Of a stretch of 64,000 nt of DNA, positions 43,024-56,696 are shown one piece after another. Every line of letters begins with the position of its first letter. Within the stretch, counting starts at the first letter, position 1. The position numbers and the translations under genes were made by a program. Source of the stretch: Argopecten irradians (Eukaryota; Mollusca; Bivalvia; Pectinida; Pectinidae). Where the stretch lies: contig NC_091135.1 in the NCBI RefSeq assembly GCF_041381155.1, positions 52,465,997 through 52,529,996 on the forward strand. Reading direction: 5' to 3'. The notes beneath the pieces were generated by a model that searched no databases, was not told where the DNA came from, and saw only the letters and a list, made by a program, of their open reading frames with translations.

Positions 43024-44345
43024 CCTTTAACCTCACATTCACTTTATCCATATTAAAATCAGGTTTAAGATAAAAGTTTTACCATTACTATTAGAAAAAT
43101 CAATATTAAAATCAGGTTTAAGATAAAAGTTTTACCATTACTATTAGAAAATTTGAAGCAAATAATTTAAATGCAAATCAATATTGTTAATTGAAAGATG
43201 AAAAAATAAGTTTGATGAACAGATGTAAATACATGTATACAGACACATGTTTACAAGTTAGCAAGTACTTAAAATCATATTTTATGAGATTGTATTGAAT
43301 ATAACTTTAACCAAAAATGGTTTCATGTGTTTTTCATGTAATGATGCAGTTAGGATTCATTTTAATTCTCAATAAGTCGGTAAAATGGCAATTACTGAAC
43401 TTTTTTGAATAATACAATAATGGAAAAGCTGTAGCCTATGTTTGTTACATTCAAGATGTCACATACATGAGGATGATTTTAGATGTAAAGGGTTTGGCTA
43501 TCTTTCACATGAGTTTCCTTATTTAAAGGAATTATGGTACCAACTGTTGCTAAGATGGCCATGCATGATCAACTTAATTACGTGTTTAAATAGATGTATG
43601 TTGTCCCTGAATTTACATGTTTGTGTACAGTATGCTAGATTTTACCCCTGAAATGATGGCACATTTTAATGAGTGTGATAAATATAGTTACATTGTATAA
43701 TGACTATGTAGCTATGCATTTAACAATGTTCTGCCGAGTTGTACACTTTTGTAAGCTCACATCTTAGTAGAAAATCTAATTATAACTGGTTAGTACAAAT
43801 CAAGTAGAAAATCTAATTATAACTGGTTAGTACAAATCAATACTGAACTGTGAAGTGATTGTTGTGAAAACCATACAAAGTAGAAGTTTGGGTGACTTCT
43901 TTGTAAGAGAATACTGTAGATTTTCCACTACTTATTTACCTTACCTGTCAGTTAGTACATATGTTTTTGGCAGTACATTCATTTACCAACAACCATTGAA
44001 ATTTCAACTGACATATTAAAGTATACGGATACAAGGGCAAGATTTTTACAAATATATATTTTAATTTTTTGAAAGGTTAGGAGTTTCCAATCTTTCAATC
44101 TTTTGCCTGATCATGAAATGTCCCTCCGATTCTGTAGTTTTCTGCTTCCTTCATTTTAATGATATTTTAACAGGCATTGTACATTCGACCTTCAACATTT
44201 AATTAGAAGCAATGATGAATGGAATATGGGTGTGTATGAGCCATTGGAAGGTTGAGTAGTTTTCCTGAAATCATGACATGTCATTATTTTATGTTTATTA
44301 TATTTTCATTTTGTGTTTTCTGTAAATAAAGCCATGTTACTGAAA
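43024..44345 (+). other. GABARAPL2 3'UTR and poly(A) signal (copy B)
   Basis: AT-rich sequence after the stop ending at AATAAA (44325-44330), followed by a T/G-rich tract (TGTTTTTGTTGCTG). Contains two tandem 37-bp blocks (AGTAGAAAATCTAATTATAA..., 43768-43841). The extent is inferred from the poly(A) signal. Confidence 0.55.
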
Positions 44346-44431
44346 TGTTTTTGTTGCTGATGAATTTGATGATTTTCTTTTCTCTGTTTGCCATTCTCAT
44401 TTTAACCAAAAATCAACATGGAAGTGAATTG

Positions 44432-44632
44432 GCAAGATCTGATTTGTTTAACATCCTACAAATACCCAGGGTCATTTAAGGGTGTATCAGATTTAGGAGG
44501 TGGAAGATACATGGAGTACTCTGATAAAAATCACTGGCTTAAGGCATGTACCTGGCAACTACCCCACATGGGACTCAAACTGGTAATGTATCAGGACATC
44601 TTAACGACTTGCAAGAAGGCACTTTGTGATTG
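44432..44632 (-). repeat. Decayed tRNA-related SINE
   Basis: Plus-strand motifs in order: TTTAACATCCTACAAATACC, CAGGGTCATTTAAGGGTGTA, GGAGGTGGAAGATACATGGA, TACCTGGCAACTACCCCACA, TGGGACTCAAACTGG and GGACATCTTAACGACTTGC. Read from the minus strand, the last two correspond to degraded pol III box A (near 44615) and box B (near 44575) elements. The order matches a SINE I remember as common in bivalves. Its overlapping 71-residue plus-strand ORF is not a gene. Confidence 0.6.
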
Positions 44633-44649
44633 AGCACTATAAAGTTTCC

Positions 44650-46864
44650 TCTGACTTTGACCTACTTAGGCCACATGTATGGGCTTTGACCTGAAATGTT
44701 TGAACAAGGAGGTTCATATAATATATCTGATAAAACTTGGTATCTCAAATTTTTGAAGTGTAAAAATTAATCCTTGAGAAACATTTCATGGTCACAAGTT
44801 TGAAATACATGTAGGAATATAATACACATGTGCTATTTTGTTTATGGTTATTATCCTTGGTAATTATAACTGAAGTTAATGGGGCCCAGCAGTGTATAAA
44901 AATCTACATCCACCAATATTCTTTACAATATATTTGGCTCAATCTTTACATTATTACAATGAAGGAAATTGTTTATATTGTATAAAATGAATAGTGAGCA
45001 TTTGACGTCAAAGTGGGAGAGAATGTGGTATAAACGTTATATTATTGTGAAATAAATGAATTATCAAATCATCAAAATACAGTCTGGTAATAGTAACTTT
45101 ATGTACAATTATCAAACCCTCAGGCTCTTGGTTGTTTTATGTAATTTAATTCTGGGATGGTTAAATTATCAGTATGGGCCGGATTGCATTATAATTTTGT
45201 AATAGAATCAGAAACATATATACATAGAGTATGTATATATATATTTCTATACTTAAACTTTTAAAGACGTTGTGCATCAGTAGATATTAAGAAAAAAAAT
45301 ATCAACACGGCATTCCTTTTCGCTAACGTTTTCATATATTTCTATATACATACAGTACATATATATTTCTGATGAATTAGAAAAAATATATATCAACATC
45401 ATGATTTTGAGCTTATAACTTTATATCAATGAAGGGTTAGGCCCTACATGACAGATTGTCAGATTTAATCGTTGTGAACCTGAAACTGGTATTAAAAAAT
45501 ATTTTTGCAAATTTCCAAACCCAGCCTATTTTCATTAGATTAATATTATGGTAGTTTAACATTTTTATTAAGAGTTACTTCCCCTGTGTTAACATTTCTA
45601 TTTCCTGTAGTGTAAACAGATCAGCATGCAGTTTGGTCGATCTTGCTGCATTCAGATTTCAGACATTAATCCTGACAGGCATAAACTATATGGAAGGAAA
45701 GTAAATTAAGTCATTTACTTTTGATTCTGATAGAAAACTTTGTACTGGACTGCATTCACGTATAAAATAATGGCAATTTTGAAAAATAACATGCATTTGC
45801 AGCTTTAAATCTGAGGTAAATATACATATAACTATGTTTCTTTGAAACGGTTTTAAGCCATGAAAGTTCCAATCATTATTTGTAATAATATGTTAATATT
45901 CAAGTCACAAACATATATAGATCTATATGCATATTTTTCAAGAAGATTTACATATAATGTATATAGAGAGAGAAACACAGAACATAAGAAAGCTAAATTT
46001 ATTATGAACCACAACTGCAGCTAACTTTTTTAGCTTGATATCAATTTAATGCCCCATATAGTCATAATATATAAACCGGTATATATAAAATATATGGTTA
46101 GTATCTTTTAAGGTTTATTTTGGCGTGAGACTTAGGAAAGATATAAAATGACATGGCTTTAGTTATGTCAGTCTTGACTGTGTGTCAAAGATACTGACAG
46201 TGTATTCTGTTTATCTTGTAATAGATGACAAATTCAAAACATAAGCAAATTGATGGGTTAATTTACTTGGTTTCACTTGAATGAGATGCTACTTTATTGC
46301 ATAGGAAAAGATTTTTTCACTTAAACTAGAATAAGAGTGTATATAAGCCTTCGCAAATGACTTCCAGTCAATTTTGTTTTTGAAGATTCAGAATGTAATA
46401 ATAATATCACTGAAATAACATGGAAGTATACTGGAAAAAAACACCACAATTTCCTAACAAAAAATATTTATTAAACATATACCTTTCCCATGAATCCAGA
46501 AAAAAGAAGATACTGAACAATCATAAAAATGACATCGTTCTTGTGAATTTGACCTCACATTCTGTCTTGGCTGAGTGACCTGTCAATCACCAGGAGGTTA
46601 AAGTTTGGGATCAAGAAAGAAAAAAAAAAATTGTCAGACGTGGAATAAATTCACATGATCTTTACATTAAATTGACGAATAAAGTACAATTAAAGAACGT
46701 TAATTAATCCAAGTCAGAGGATGAAATATATGTCATAGAGTGAATTTAATGAGAGTAATACTTAAGAATGTAGCTTTAATCAATAATCTTACCTGTAATG
46801 AAGAGAACGCTTTTTTATAGGATCAACAACTAGTGTTCATTTGATTTGTCAGGATCCATATATA
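44650..46864. other. Intergenic region upstream of ADAT1
   Basis: AT-rich, many TATATA runs, no recognised gene. Just before the ADAT1 ATG stands a plausible splice acceptor (TTCATTTGATTTGTCAG, ending near 46851), so a non-coding first exon may lie here, unidentified. Confidence 0.45.
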
Positions 46865-49800
46865 ATGGCCACTTGTAGAGGGGAAGAATTTGCTGATACT
46901 GTGGCCAACTTATGTTATCAACAATACCAAGGTCTACCAAAGGAAGGGAAGCCACAACAGGGCAAAGAATGGACCTTAATGGCAGCAGTTATCATGACAA
47001 CCAGTAAAAGCACCTGTAAGACTTTAATTCTTATTAATCTTTTAAATTCTGATTTTACAGTTATGTCAAAAGTCAGTCTTGTTTGATTTAATAGATTTTG
47101 GTAATTAAGAAATATAATTAAAGAAAAATTGAAATGAAAACCAGTGGTGATCATGATCTTGCAGGTGAAGATGACATCATTGATGTGGTTTCTATAGGAA
47201 CTGGATCCAGATGTATTGGGATGTCTTTACTGAGAGATAATGGTGAGATATTGTCAATAGTGGGTCAAATAGCACATACTTTATATGCTGGTCGTAGTTT
47301 TAAATCATCCATGTAGAGTTTTTTTGATGGTCCCACATTACCTCTGCTTGTCTTATCTGTAGTAGCCCCTGAATTATCGAGGATGCTCTTACCCTGATGT
47401 ACCAGACTTAAGACAATATTCTGACAGCTTACATTACATTAGATATCTTTTGGTGCACGTACCATTTCTGTAGAGATATCCTAGGTAAAAGTTTTCTAAG
47501 TTTGTTTTAATAGTGAATGATCTTAACCTTAATTAATTCCATAACACTGAGGTGAGATAGACTAAACTGTATGTTTTTAATGTTGTAATACAGATATTAT
47601 AGTGTATGGATGTCAAAGTCTGATGGACAGAATGGGTTGTGTAATCATGATTAGAAACATCAACATGTACCTAAATTTATATGATATCCAAATAAATCAG
47701 CCTTTTATAGGTACCATAGGCAATAATAATGGAGAATTTGTATCTGATGTAAAACTCTTGACTTTTTGAGTTTAGTACCAAGGCCTTCTCTATTACTATA
47801 CCTCTTTGTTGTTTAGAGTGATACACTTTGGCATTTTTACAGGTGACATAATCAATGACAGTCACGCTGAAGTATTGGCCAGGAGGGCGTTTTTAAGGTA
47901 CTGATCTGATCAACTGTTCTCACATGGGTTTTAATAGTAGCAAGTTTTCATATTTAAGAAGTTACTGGCTCATTTTAATGGCTTTTCTCAAGAAAAGTTG
48001 CACTAGAATATAAACTCTGTATTGTAATTATTGTATGTGTTTGATATAGCAACTACCAGGTACATGAATGATATGATTGTAGGAATTGATAATGTTTAGC
48101 GCAATCTGTATTGTGCCATATTTACAGTGTATTTCTTAGCACTTACCAGTAATGTGTTTGTATGTCTCACCATATCTATTCTAGGAAAATACTTAATGTA
48201 ACATTTTTTATTCCTTTAAAGCTACCTTTATGATCAGCTGGTCCTTGTTTATACTGACCAGGACAGTCCAGTATTAGAGGTCACTGATAACTGCAAGGTC
48301 AAGGTCAAGGATGGGATCCGGTTCCATTTCTTTTCTAGTCACACACCTTGTATGTATAACATTTCCTGCATTTTGTTAAAGATTCACCACTCACACATTT
48401 TTGTTAGGTTTAAGATTTTAACCTTAATCTCAAAGATCAGTGAAGTGTGACTTCTTCCAATAGTTCTTGGCTGTCTGATATCATTTTAACAAACATGTAG
48501 GATCATCATAACCAATCTTGGCATTTCTTTGTACATTTTGTAATTTGGTTATTTCAGCCTTGACCTTACAGAGATCAGACATACCAAGGTGTAAACAAAA
48601 TTTGAAGATCAATTTTGATGTTTTTCAAAGTGTGAATCAATAATAACACATCATTTTCAAATAAGAAAATCAAAAGTACAATCAATACCTACCCACATGG
48701 GCAGATAACTCTGTAATGTGCAAAGATAGGTTACCAATGTTATAGAAAAGGTATATCACTTTTGATTCTCTAATTTGAAAAGAATGTGTTATTGTTGAAA
48801 CAAATCTTTAATTTTTAGGGTTTTATTCACACTTTGAAAAAATAAAAGTTAAACATGAATTTTTCCCACAAAATAAGTTTTTGTATGTACATGTATTACT
48901 TAAAGGTGGCGATGCCTCTATATTTCCTAAGGAAAGTGATACAATGGACAATACTGGCTTTACAGTAAACAGTAAATCTCAGCAATGTCAGTCTAACCAA
49001 GGTGAAGGTCATGCACAGACAGGAGGTGAAGGTCACCATCAGTTTGGATCTAATAGCAGTTCTCAGTATTCTAGTCTACCGGTCCTGGCCTTCAGGGATC
49101 AGAATCATACCACAAAACGTAAATCATACCCCTTTATTACTGATGAAACACAGACAAAGAAGTCAAGGTCATCTATTCATCGTGAAGGTCAAGGACATAT
49201 GAACAGAATGGTTACAGAGGATGTTAAAGACTCAAAGGCATGTGATACTGTAGAAGATTCAACTGCTTTTAGTTTACAAACTAATCATCATACATGTGCT
49301 GTAGAAACTGGAAAGGTAGGACATTGTCCAGAAGGCGACATACATAGAACAGGGGCTAAATGTGTACCCGGGGGAGACCAGGATTGTCACATGGCGGGGC
49401 ACGGCTACCATACAGTGGGAGTACTGAGGACCAAACCTGGCCGTGGGGACAGGACACTCTCAATGTCCTGCAGTGACAAACTCGCTCGCTGGAATGTTGT
49501 CGGTTGTCAAGGGGCATTACTCTCCAATTTCCTGTCCCATCCAGTCTACTTTGATACCATTATTATAGGCAGGTAGGTCCATATACTGGAAATGTAATTC
49601 ACGTATCAAACATCATAAACAATATTGGGATGATAAAAATTTTCTTCTGCAATAGTTTTGTTTTCAAATGGATTAGGTTATACAAAACTCCTATCAGCAA
49701 AATAGCCTCTAAGTGGTCACCTGAAAATCAAATTACCTATTCAAATTGCCTTTATATGTCCATTGTCGTGTCGTGTCCATTAGGTGTCTGTGAAAAAATT

Positions 49801-52800
49801 ACATTTTCGACTTCTCCTTCAAAACTGCTGAAGCGAATTCCATGAAATTTTGCACATAAACCTTCAAAGGTATAAGGCTAATTAAGATTGTGAATTACAA
49901 GGGGTGCTGTAGGAGGGGCCAAAAGGGGGTAAAATTGACTAAAATTTCAAAAATCTCCTTCTCCACTCTTAGATGATTTAGAATCAAATACTCTTGACAG
50001 ATTAAAAGGTCTAAAGGCCCTCTACAAAAATTGTGAATTTCATGACCCTTCTATAGGTCTCAGATTTTCCCCTGGGGATGGGTCTATAGTTTATAAAGGA
50101 AAAAAACACATTTATGAGTATAATTTGCTCAATTTTAAAAGGAAATGAGTCAAACTTGGTTAGAATTATTAGTCTGAGATAGCATTTTAATGTTATATTC
50201 ATATTGGTCCTGACTGACCCCCAGGGGCCAGAGTGGCAGGGTACCAAAAGATATCAAAATGACTTCAATTTCATTTTGAGTTCAGAGATTTGATGGAACC
50301 TTATCAAATATTATTCATAGATTTAATGATCAAATTGATAAAATCACTGACTGACCTCAAGAGCCTGATAGGCCAATATATAGTGTTTATATGTTTTTGT
50401 TTCATTTTATATCAAACTCAGGTGACAGTTAAGCCCCATGGGCCTCTTGTTAAGTGTTAATATCATATTACCATAAACTATGTACATTTTCATTGTAGCT
50501 GCCCCTACAGTTGTGCTGCCTTAGACAGAGCTGTGATAGAAAGAAGTAAAGCTGTGGACCAACTTCCTGTTGGATATCGCCATGGAAATCCACAACTTCT
50601 CCAATCTTCCAAAGTTTTTCCAGACTCACGTATTTCATTGGAAGAAATGTATATAGGATCCTTAGCACCATGTCCAATGTGTAAGTGTAATGTAGGTTAA
50701 GGTCATATTAAAATGTAGGTAAAGGTCAAATCCCATTATGACTTGTGATTGAAATAAAAGACATTGGAAAACTTTTATAAAAAATAACATGTTTTTAAGG
50801 AATGTTCCAAATATCCATGTTGTTATTAATTTTCAAAACGTCTAAAGTACTTTTTGTATTTTCCTTATTTAAGTTTTTTTCAATATTTTAGGTTACCTGA
50901 CGTTAAGTACCACTACTATAAACCGTCTTATTTTTTTCGCATGTGATTAAATTCTATAAGAAATTGTGAAAAATGAATTGCCACAAAAGTATTTTTAGTA
51001 TATTTGAAATAGATGTATATTATGACTGTAAATTGTGAAATTAAATTGCTGTGAAAAAGTTGTTAGGCATGAAAACACAAAATAAGTTAGTTAACACAAG
51101 TTCTATTGTAACTACATCCTACAAAAAAATGTTCTCCTATCTGACTATTGAGGATGGTCTTCCCGTCGAACATCAATTCTTCTCATGTTTCAGCAATAAC
51201 CTGGCACTGTCGACAGGGACAGAATTTCCACCAGGTACTGGTAAATGGTAGACAGCATGGAGCTACTAAAAAGATGCTCTATATGCCAAAGGTCAGGTAA
51301 GCTGTATGCATGGACTGATAGAATATCTTCTGACATAATTTCCTGTCAATCAAATGATAGGAAACTATGATAGAAGCGATTTTATTTCATTGAAGGCTTT
51401 TCAAGAATTACCGAGGTATCTGTATTGAAAGCACTTTCATCTTACTTGTTTGTAAATGGCTATTACTATCAATTTTATGTATTAGTATTAAACATATGCC
51501 ATCATTGTAATGACTTAACTTGCGATAAAAACCATCACTCTTGTTCAAACAACTCTATTAGCAATTAATATACTGACTATAAAGATATAACTAGTAATGG
51601 TGATTAATATTTGTAGTGTTGCCATTAAGACCCTGATGATTAAAGGAGGTTCATTAAACTTGAGGGAGAAACCCCTAAGTTAGCATAGACACTATAGATC
51701 CACCTTTGAAGTATGCAAAATTATTAATGTGCAAATATACAGTGCATCATCATTTTATTTAGGTTATTATTTGTGTTTCAGAAGTAAAGTTTGCAGTATG
51801 GAGTTGTTTCGTCGATTTATACAAGTACTGGAGATGATCCCGGAGGACAAACGCTATCTCTTAATAAGGTGAGCCAATGTTGGTTTCTTCCACAATATAA
51901 AGGTCACTATAGTAAAGTGAGTTGTAAGTAACCATATCATCAGTATTTCATAGCTATAATTGGTTCTCTACAGCACTTGCCCAAGTCTTCAAACCATGAT
52001 AATTTCTAAGCTAAATGTATGATTTATTTATCTTTGCTTTATACCATTTTACTGCTTCAAATGAAGAATGAAAGTTGACAAATATTGTATTTGATAGTTT
52101 TCTGCTGGTTCTTCGTCAACTTGTTCTAAATTTGTGAATTTGTAAGTCTTTGCCATTTTCTCCCTTAAATGAAGAATGAAGTTCTGCATATTGTATTTGT
52201 GCTGATTCTTCTTCAACTGATACAAATAACTTTTGTTAGGGCACAACACTTGAACTGTTGCAAAGTTATCCTGTTGAAAGTTGGAGGGTACATAAATCAT
52301 CTGAAGTAGATGTGCAGTGTACTGCTATTATGTCTACATGACCTTGACATTGAAATGAATGGTCACACAAACATTGCAAAACCATAATTTATCCATATAT
52401 GAATCATAGGTCATCTGGCCACTGATCAAAGTTATTGATGGTTGGAATTAAACAAGGAGTCAGCTGCTCAATGGTCAATAATTGATAGTCAAGGTCAACA
52501 TTTTAATCAATTTAGGATGTAATATGTTGTGATTACGCTTTGAATCAAAGTTTGTCAAAAGGCAACTGACTACAGATCAAAATAGTACTGTTGTTATTTC
52601 TTATTTAAAGGCCCATTACCTTTACGGAGCAAAACATAAAGGTTTCTTAAAAAAACATTAATAACATTAGAAAAAATATACCAATGGCCTAAGATGAGGT
52701 TACAACACCAAACATATGCCAGATTTCTTCCGTAATATATGATAATAGTGGAGAGTCATTTCGCTGTTTTGTCGTCTTGCGCAGTGATAGTCAACTACCG

Positions 52801-53621
52801 CGCGGTATTTAGGATGACGGCGGGAAACATAAGACAACCCATGTTATGAAAGTTAACATTTAATTCATTTTAATTAAATTGTTTAGAAAGTGATGATATA
52901 TGTAGTATTAATGGTAGGTAATAACTTTTGTGACTCTACAAAATTATTGATCTTGTTTTACATTTACATTTTGAAAATTAAAAGCCGTTTCGGAAAGGTA
53001 GTGGGCCTGTGAACATAAATTTTCTGGTCAAAGGTCATAGTAAGTGCAGAAAATATATAGCACTAGGAGGGAAGGAGAGGTCTGTTTTATTCATAAATGT
53101 AATATTGTAGTGGCAGTGATCTAGATCCTTTGCCTCCACAATTGAATTGAGATGTGGGATGAAGTGTTTGCATGTCCATTCCTTTCCTGTCCTAGTTTTA
53201 TTTTAGCCATTTTCGCACTGTCTTTGAAGAGTGATTTGATGTACAGTACTTATGTTTGTAAAAGGGTAATTTTGGTTTGAACCTTTTAATTGTGTAAATT
53301 TATATTCACAATAATCAATTATAATTTAGTTTTCTGCATTTGCACTAATTAAGTACATTCACAGTATTCCTGGTTCTAGTTGTAGTCACTGGTGTTCTGC
53401 TGAGATGGCTCCAGTCTGCTTGGTTTCCTCTCACCAGATATATATGTCCTGTTTCTATTTTCAGGTCAGACAAACAGCCAGCTGATGTGATATATGCTGA
53501 TTACAAAGCCATGGCGACAGACTACCAAAGGGCATGGAGATGTTTAAAACAACTTGATCTGTTCAAATCCTGGGTGAATAAGCCTCCCGGGCTTACGTCA
53601 TATTTACTCGATAATAAATGA
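46865..53621 (+). CDS. ADAT1: tRNA-specific adenosine deaminase 1
   Basis: Deaminates adenosine 37, next to the anticodon of tRNA-Ala, to inosine. Nine exons join in frame to 535 residues (human 502): 46865-47015, 47165-47242, 47843-47897, 48222-48349, 48906-49572, 50499-50680, 51194-51296, 51782-51868 and 53465-53621 (stop 53619-53621). The start [20 protein letters not shown] precedes [10 protein letters not shown]. Zinc and proton-transfer residues are all visible: His84 and Glu86 in SHAEVLARR, Cys138 in SSHTPCGDAS, and Cys326 in [30 protein letters not shown] and KPGRGDRT are also conserved. The long exon 5 holds a Gly/His/Ser-rich linker between the second and third zinc ligands, longer than in vertebrates. 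The C-terminus contains ITWHCRQGQ and MELFRRFIQ. No disruption seen; probably functional. Confidence 0.95.
48621..48841. mobile_element. 221-bp palindromic MITE in ADAT1 intron 4
   Basis: The left end TTTTTCAAAGTGTGAATCAA and, reversed, the right end TTTTTCAAAGTGTGAATAAA. Similarity of the two arms continues inward (AATAACACATCATTTTCAAA against AATAACACATTCTTTTCAAA, then AATCAAAAGT). Confidence 0.8.
49690..50456 (-). repeat. AAGAGGCCCATGGGCCT-family element in ADAT1 intron 5
   Basis: Ends on the plus strand with GTTAAGCCCCATGGGCCTCTTGTT, split here as GTTAAGCCCCATGG and GCCTCTTGTT (to 50456), the reverse of the element heads at 4181 and 5454. The interior has ACTTCTCCTTCAAAACTGCT and GGGGTGCTGTAGGAGGGGCC, as in known bivalve copies. 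The left edge is approximate. Confidence 0.55.
51869..53464. other. ADAT1 intron 8
   Basis: 1.6-kb intron. It contains the MITE at 52608-53009 and two related ~80-bp blocks near 52055-52125 and 52165-52230 (AATGAAGAATGAA... GTATTTG). Nothing else recognised. Confidence 0.5.
52608..53009. mobile_element. ~400-bp MITE, AAGGCCCATTACCTTT termini
   Basis: The left end AAGGCCCATTACCTTTACGG and, reversed, the right end AGGCCCACTACCTTTCCGAA form inverted terminal repeats of about 20 bp. More GC-rich than the surrounding intron. Lies in ADAT1 intron 8. Confidence 0.75.
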
Positions 53622-53902
53622 CTAAATATTACATAATTAGTTTTGGTGTTCATTTACATCCACATAAACTTTCAGAGATAATGACCTTGACCTTTTATCT
53701 TAGAAACATGAATAATTCGTGGGCCATTTTCGATTATATGGTTTGACTGTTTGGACCTAATTGTTGGTTTATGAATTAAACATTGATCTGGTGATTTTAT
53801 ATTGTTTTCAGATGAGCCTTGACAAAGCCCTCATAGTCTTGTATCAAAAACTGCATGTACTTGAAATAATTAATTTAATGAACGCTTCAATTGTTTGTTC
53901 TG

Positions 53903-53908
53903 AATAAA
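53903..53908 (+). terminator. Probable ADAT1 poly(A) signal
   Basis: AATAAA 282 bp after the ADAT1 stop, the first canonical signal downstream on the plus strand in a 3'UTR-like context. Confidence 0.5.
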
Positions 53909-54034
53909 CGTAAACGGCCCAAATATCATTCCACACAGGGACCTATCTCCTAATGTATCTTTCCAGGCATCCTGGACCAAATACTTGGTACAGTTGATGA
54001 GTTAGTTACACCATATATAAATAAAACAAAGACG

Positions 54035-56696
54035 ATTTTACACTTTGATACAAATCCTTTAATGTTTCTAAGTTTCTGTTCAAAGAAAAAATCAGTACAC
54101 AAAATATGGCAGGAATTTGCAATAGTTATATAAAACATAATTTTAGTGGAATAGACATTTGTTCACACTTTGTGAGAGACAATCCGGTTTAATGAATGGC
54201 AAAATTTACACAATCATGTGACCATGACAGCCATGGCCGCTGTGTCGGCATGGTAACATACACAATGGATAACAAATAATAGTGACTAGTTTGTGAGGAC
54301 CACGACACAGAAGCTAATGATGGAAATTAATGGAGGAGACACTGCTGTCGCCTCACATTAACAACTAGTGCTGCTTAGCAGGCTAACATATTCTAGCATT
54401 AGCTAAAGACATCTAAATATTGCTAAAAGTTGCCACTAGAGGGCAGTCAATATGCATGTACCCCTGGTGGCACATTGTTGTAATACTGATATAAAGTGGG
54501 ATAACTTGCTTTGAGGCTTAAATGCAACAGAAATACCAAAACTCACAAAGAAGGGCTATATTTTGACCCAAGATAAATCCAACAGTGTGAATGTATTTCA
54601 CAGAATATATCAATTTAAAACCATTTTTCAGGAAACAATATACATTATGTACTTCAACTAATGAACACAACTTCACTCTTAAAACTATGTTAAAACAATT
54701 GATCATAGTGTCAAAATTGATAAGATAATAGGATAAAACTTGTAATAAATATATTGGGCAGAAAATATACATTACTTCAATTTACAACATTAGGGCATAT
54801 TATATTAGTTACTGATGTCAAAGGTCTTATAATAGTGGTCTAATGTACAAAACGACCGAGATTCGTGACAGTAGGACATGCAACCGTTAAATCTAGACAA
54901 GAGTTGATACAGACAAGTTGGTAAGATCACAGATATAAAGAGTATAATTCATTGTTCTGGGAAACATTTGTTACATGGTGTTACATGTTTGTTAAATACA
55001 CATTCACATAAAATCATCTCAAGCACTTTTTCTTGTAGAAAAAAAAAAGATAAAAAAAGTATTTTAATATTTGTTCTTTTTTTTTTTACATTTGTTCATA
55101 AGTTTTAAAACAAAACATATAAATAATAATTTTAATATCTACAAATATTTTGAGAATTCGTTGCAGAAACCGCCTATAAGATACTGATCGTCATAACAAC
55201 AACCAATGGCAGTACATGGTGTTATAAAGGAGAGGTTATAATGCTGGACATTTTAAGTAGACCTGGTATCGTTTTTACTTGTGAAAGTTGTGACAAAGAT
55301 TACATATTTATGTTATAGATGGATACAAGTCTCACACAGATGGGTTACACGTGATTTTAGATAATGTATTATAGTATTTTATTGATTGATATACACTCGC
55401 TTTAAGTCCAACAATTGTCGACACAGATTAAAATAGTTAAAACAGCCTTGAACATTGTTACTTTGACATCTTAAATATCCATAAAGAGTCCTTAAAATTT
55501 TCATCTTACATTATGGATTTCTGATACTGAAACAACAATAAAACATATTACAGTTCCCAATATTTTGATGAATATTTTCTCGACAGCAATTTCAAATGAG
55601 AGTTTTTTTTTTGCACAATGACATATTATATTTTTAACACAACTTTTGATATATATTTATGTCGCCTGTAGCTGTTGGTAAACTTTTGTTTCACTGATCT
55701 TGAAGATTTGTTTTACATGGCTTTACAATATGAAAATGACTTGTGTGAAAGCTTTATAATGATTGACTAGAAGGCAGCATAATAATGAGGATAATATGTC
55801 ATAAATCATTGATGGATTTGATACAGATCAGATACACAAATATGTACATAATATATATTGATATATATTAGTAAATACTTATACACATTTAAATTACAGT
55901 TTAGTTTCGATCATTTCCCTGAAGTTAAATAATTTCTGTAAATGGTATATTTGTATGTGAATGCTTTCCATATGTAGCTTATTCTAAATTTGCTTCTATT
56001 GATCAGGACTTAAAAGAGTCTAAAAACACCATAGGAAAAATCACACTAAAAATAACTCCTAACAGCTAAAAGAAAGCAGAAAAGTACGGCTTTGGTTTCA
56101 GTTTCTCAAACTACCACAGACTTTATGATGAGACAGATAGCTCAAATACACACTAAAATAGGCAAGCTTGTGTATTATATAAAAGACAATAAATAACCAT
56201 GGACTAAAGATATTAGACATCTCTACAGGAGAACCTGCCCTGCATGTTAACAGTAATAATCTCATACAAAATGACAGACGATGAATCTCCAGACTCCTGT
56301 CAATGGATACAACGATGAGGATGGAGGGAGTCTGATAATGATGTACATTATATATGTATGTGTTGGTTGGTTGAAAGACTTGAGAGCACATAGATGAATG
56401 AATACTGAATTAATCACATTTTAAATTGTTTGCATGACAAATACACATTACAGTATGTATGTACACGAGACAGTGCAGACTGATAGAGCCATGTCTCCTC
56501 CTATGACAGCTGACTGGCAGGTTGTAGTATTCTAGACGACACCATTTGATTGGATAGCAAGCGTTTCATAGCCATGAATACAGTGGTAATTCATGGAAGT
56601 AATTCCAATACAAAGATCTCATGTAATGATATCAAGCATCACATCCAGGTTTGATCCTAAATCCGTTGTTTTTTATGTGTATAGCCATGTAGATGT
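54035..56696 (-). other. Putative long 3'UTR of the minus-strand gene
   Basis: AT-rich stretch after the stop at 56697. ATTAAA on the minus strand (54057-54062) could end the transcript, leaving only about 130 bp between it and the ADAT1 poly(A) site. No coding exons recognised here. The 3'UTR extent is inference. Confidence 0.35.
54433..54446 (+). promoter_or_regulatory. CTCF-like motif
   Basis: CCACTAGAGGGCAG fits the metazoan CTCF core CCASYAGRKGGCRS at every position. It lies in the convergent region between ADAT1 and the minus-strand gene. One 14-bp match cannot prove binding. Confidence 0.4.

Noticed and set aside
44418-44633. 71-residue ORF upstream of ADAT1
   Set aside because: Entirely within a decayed tRNA-related SINE.
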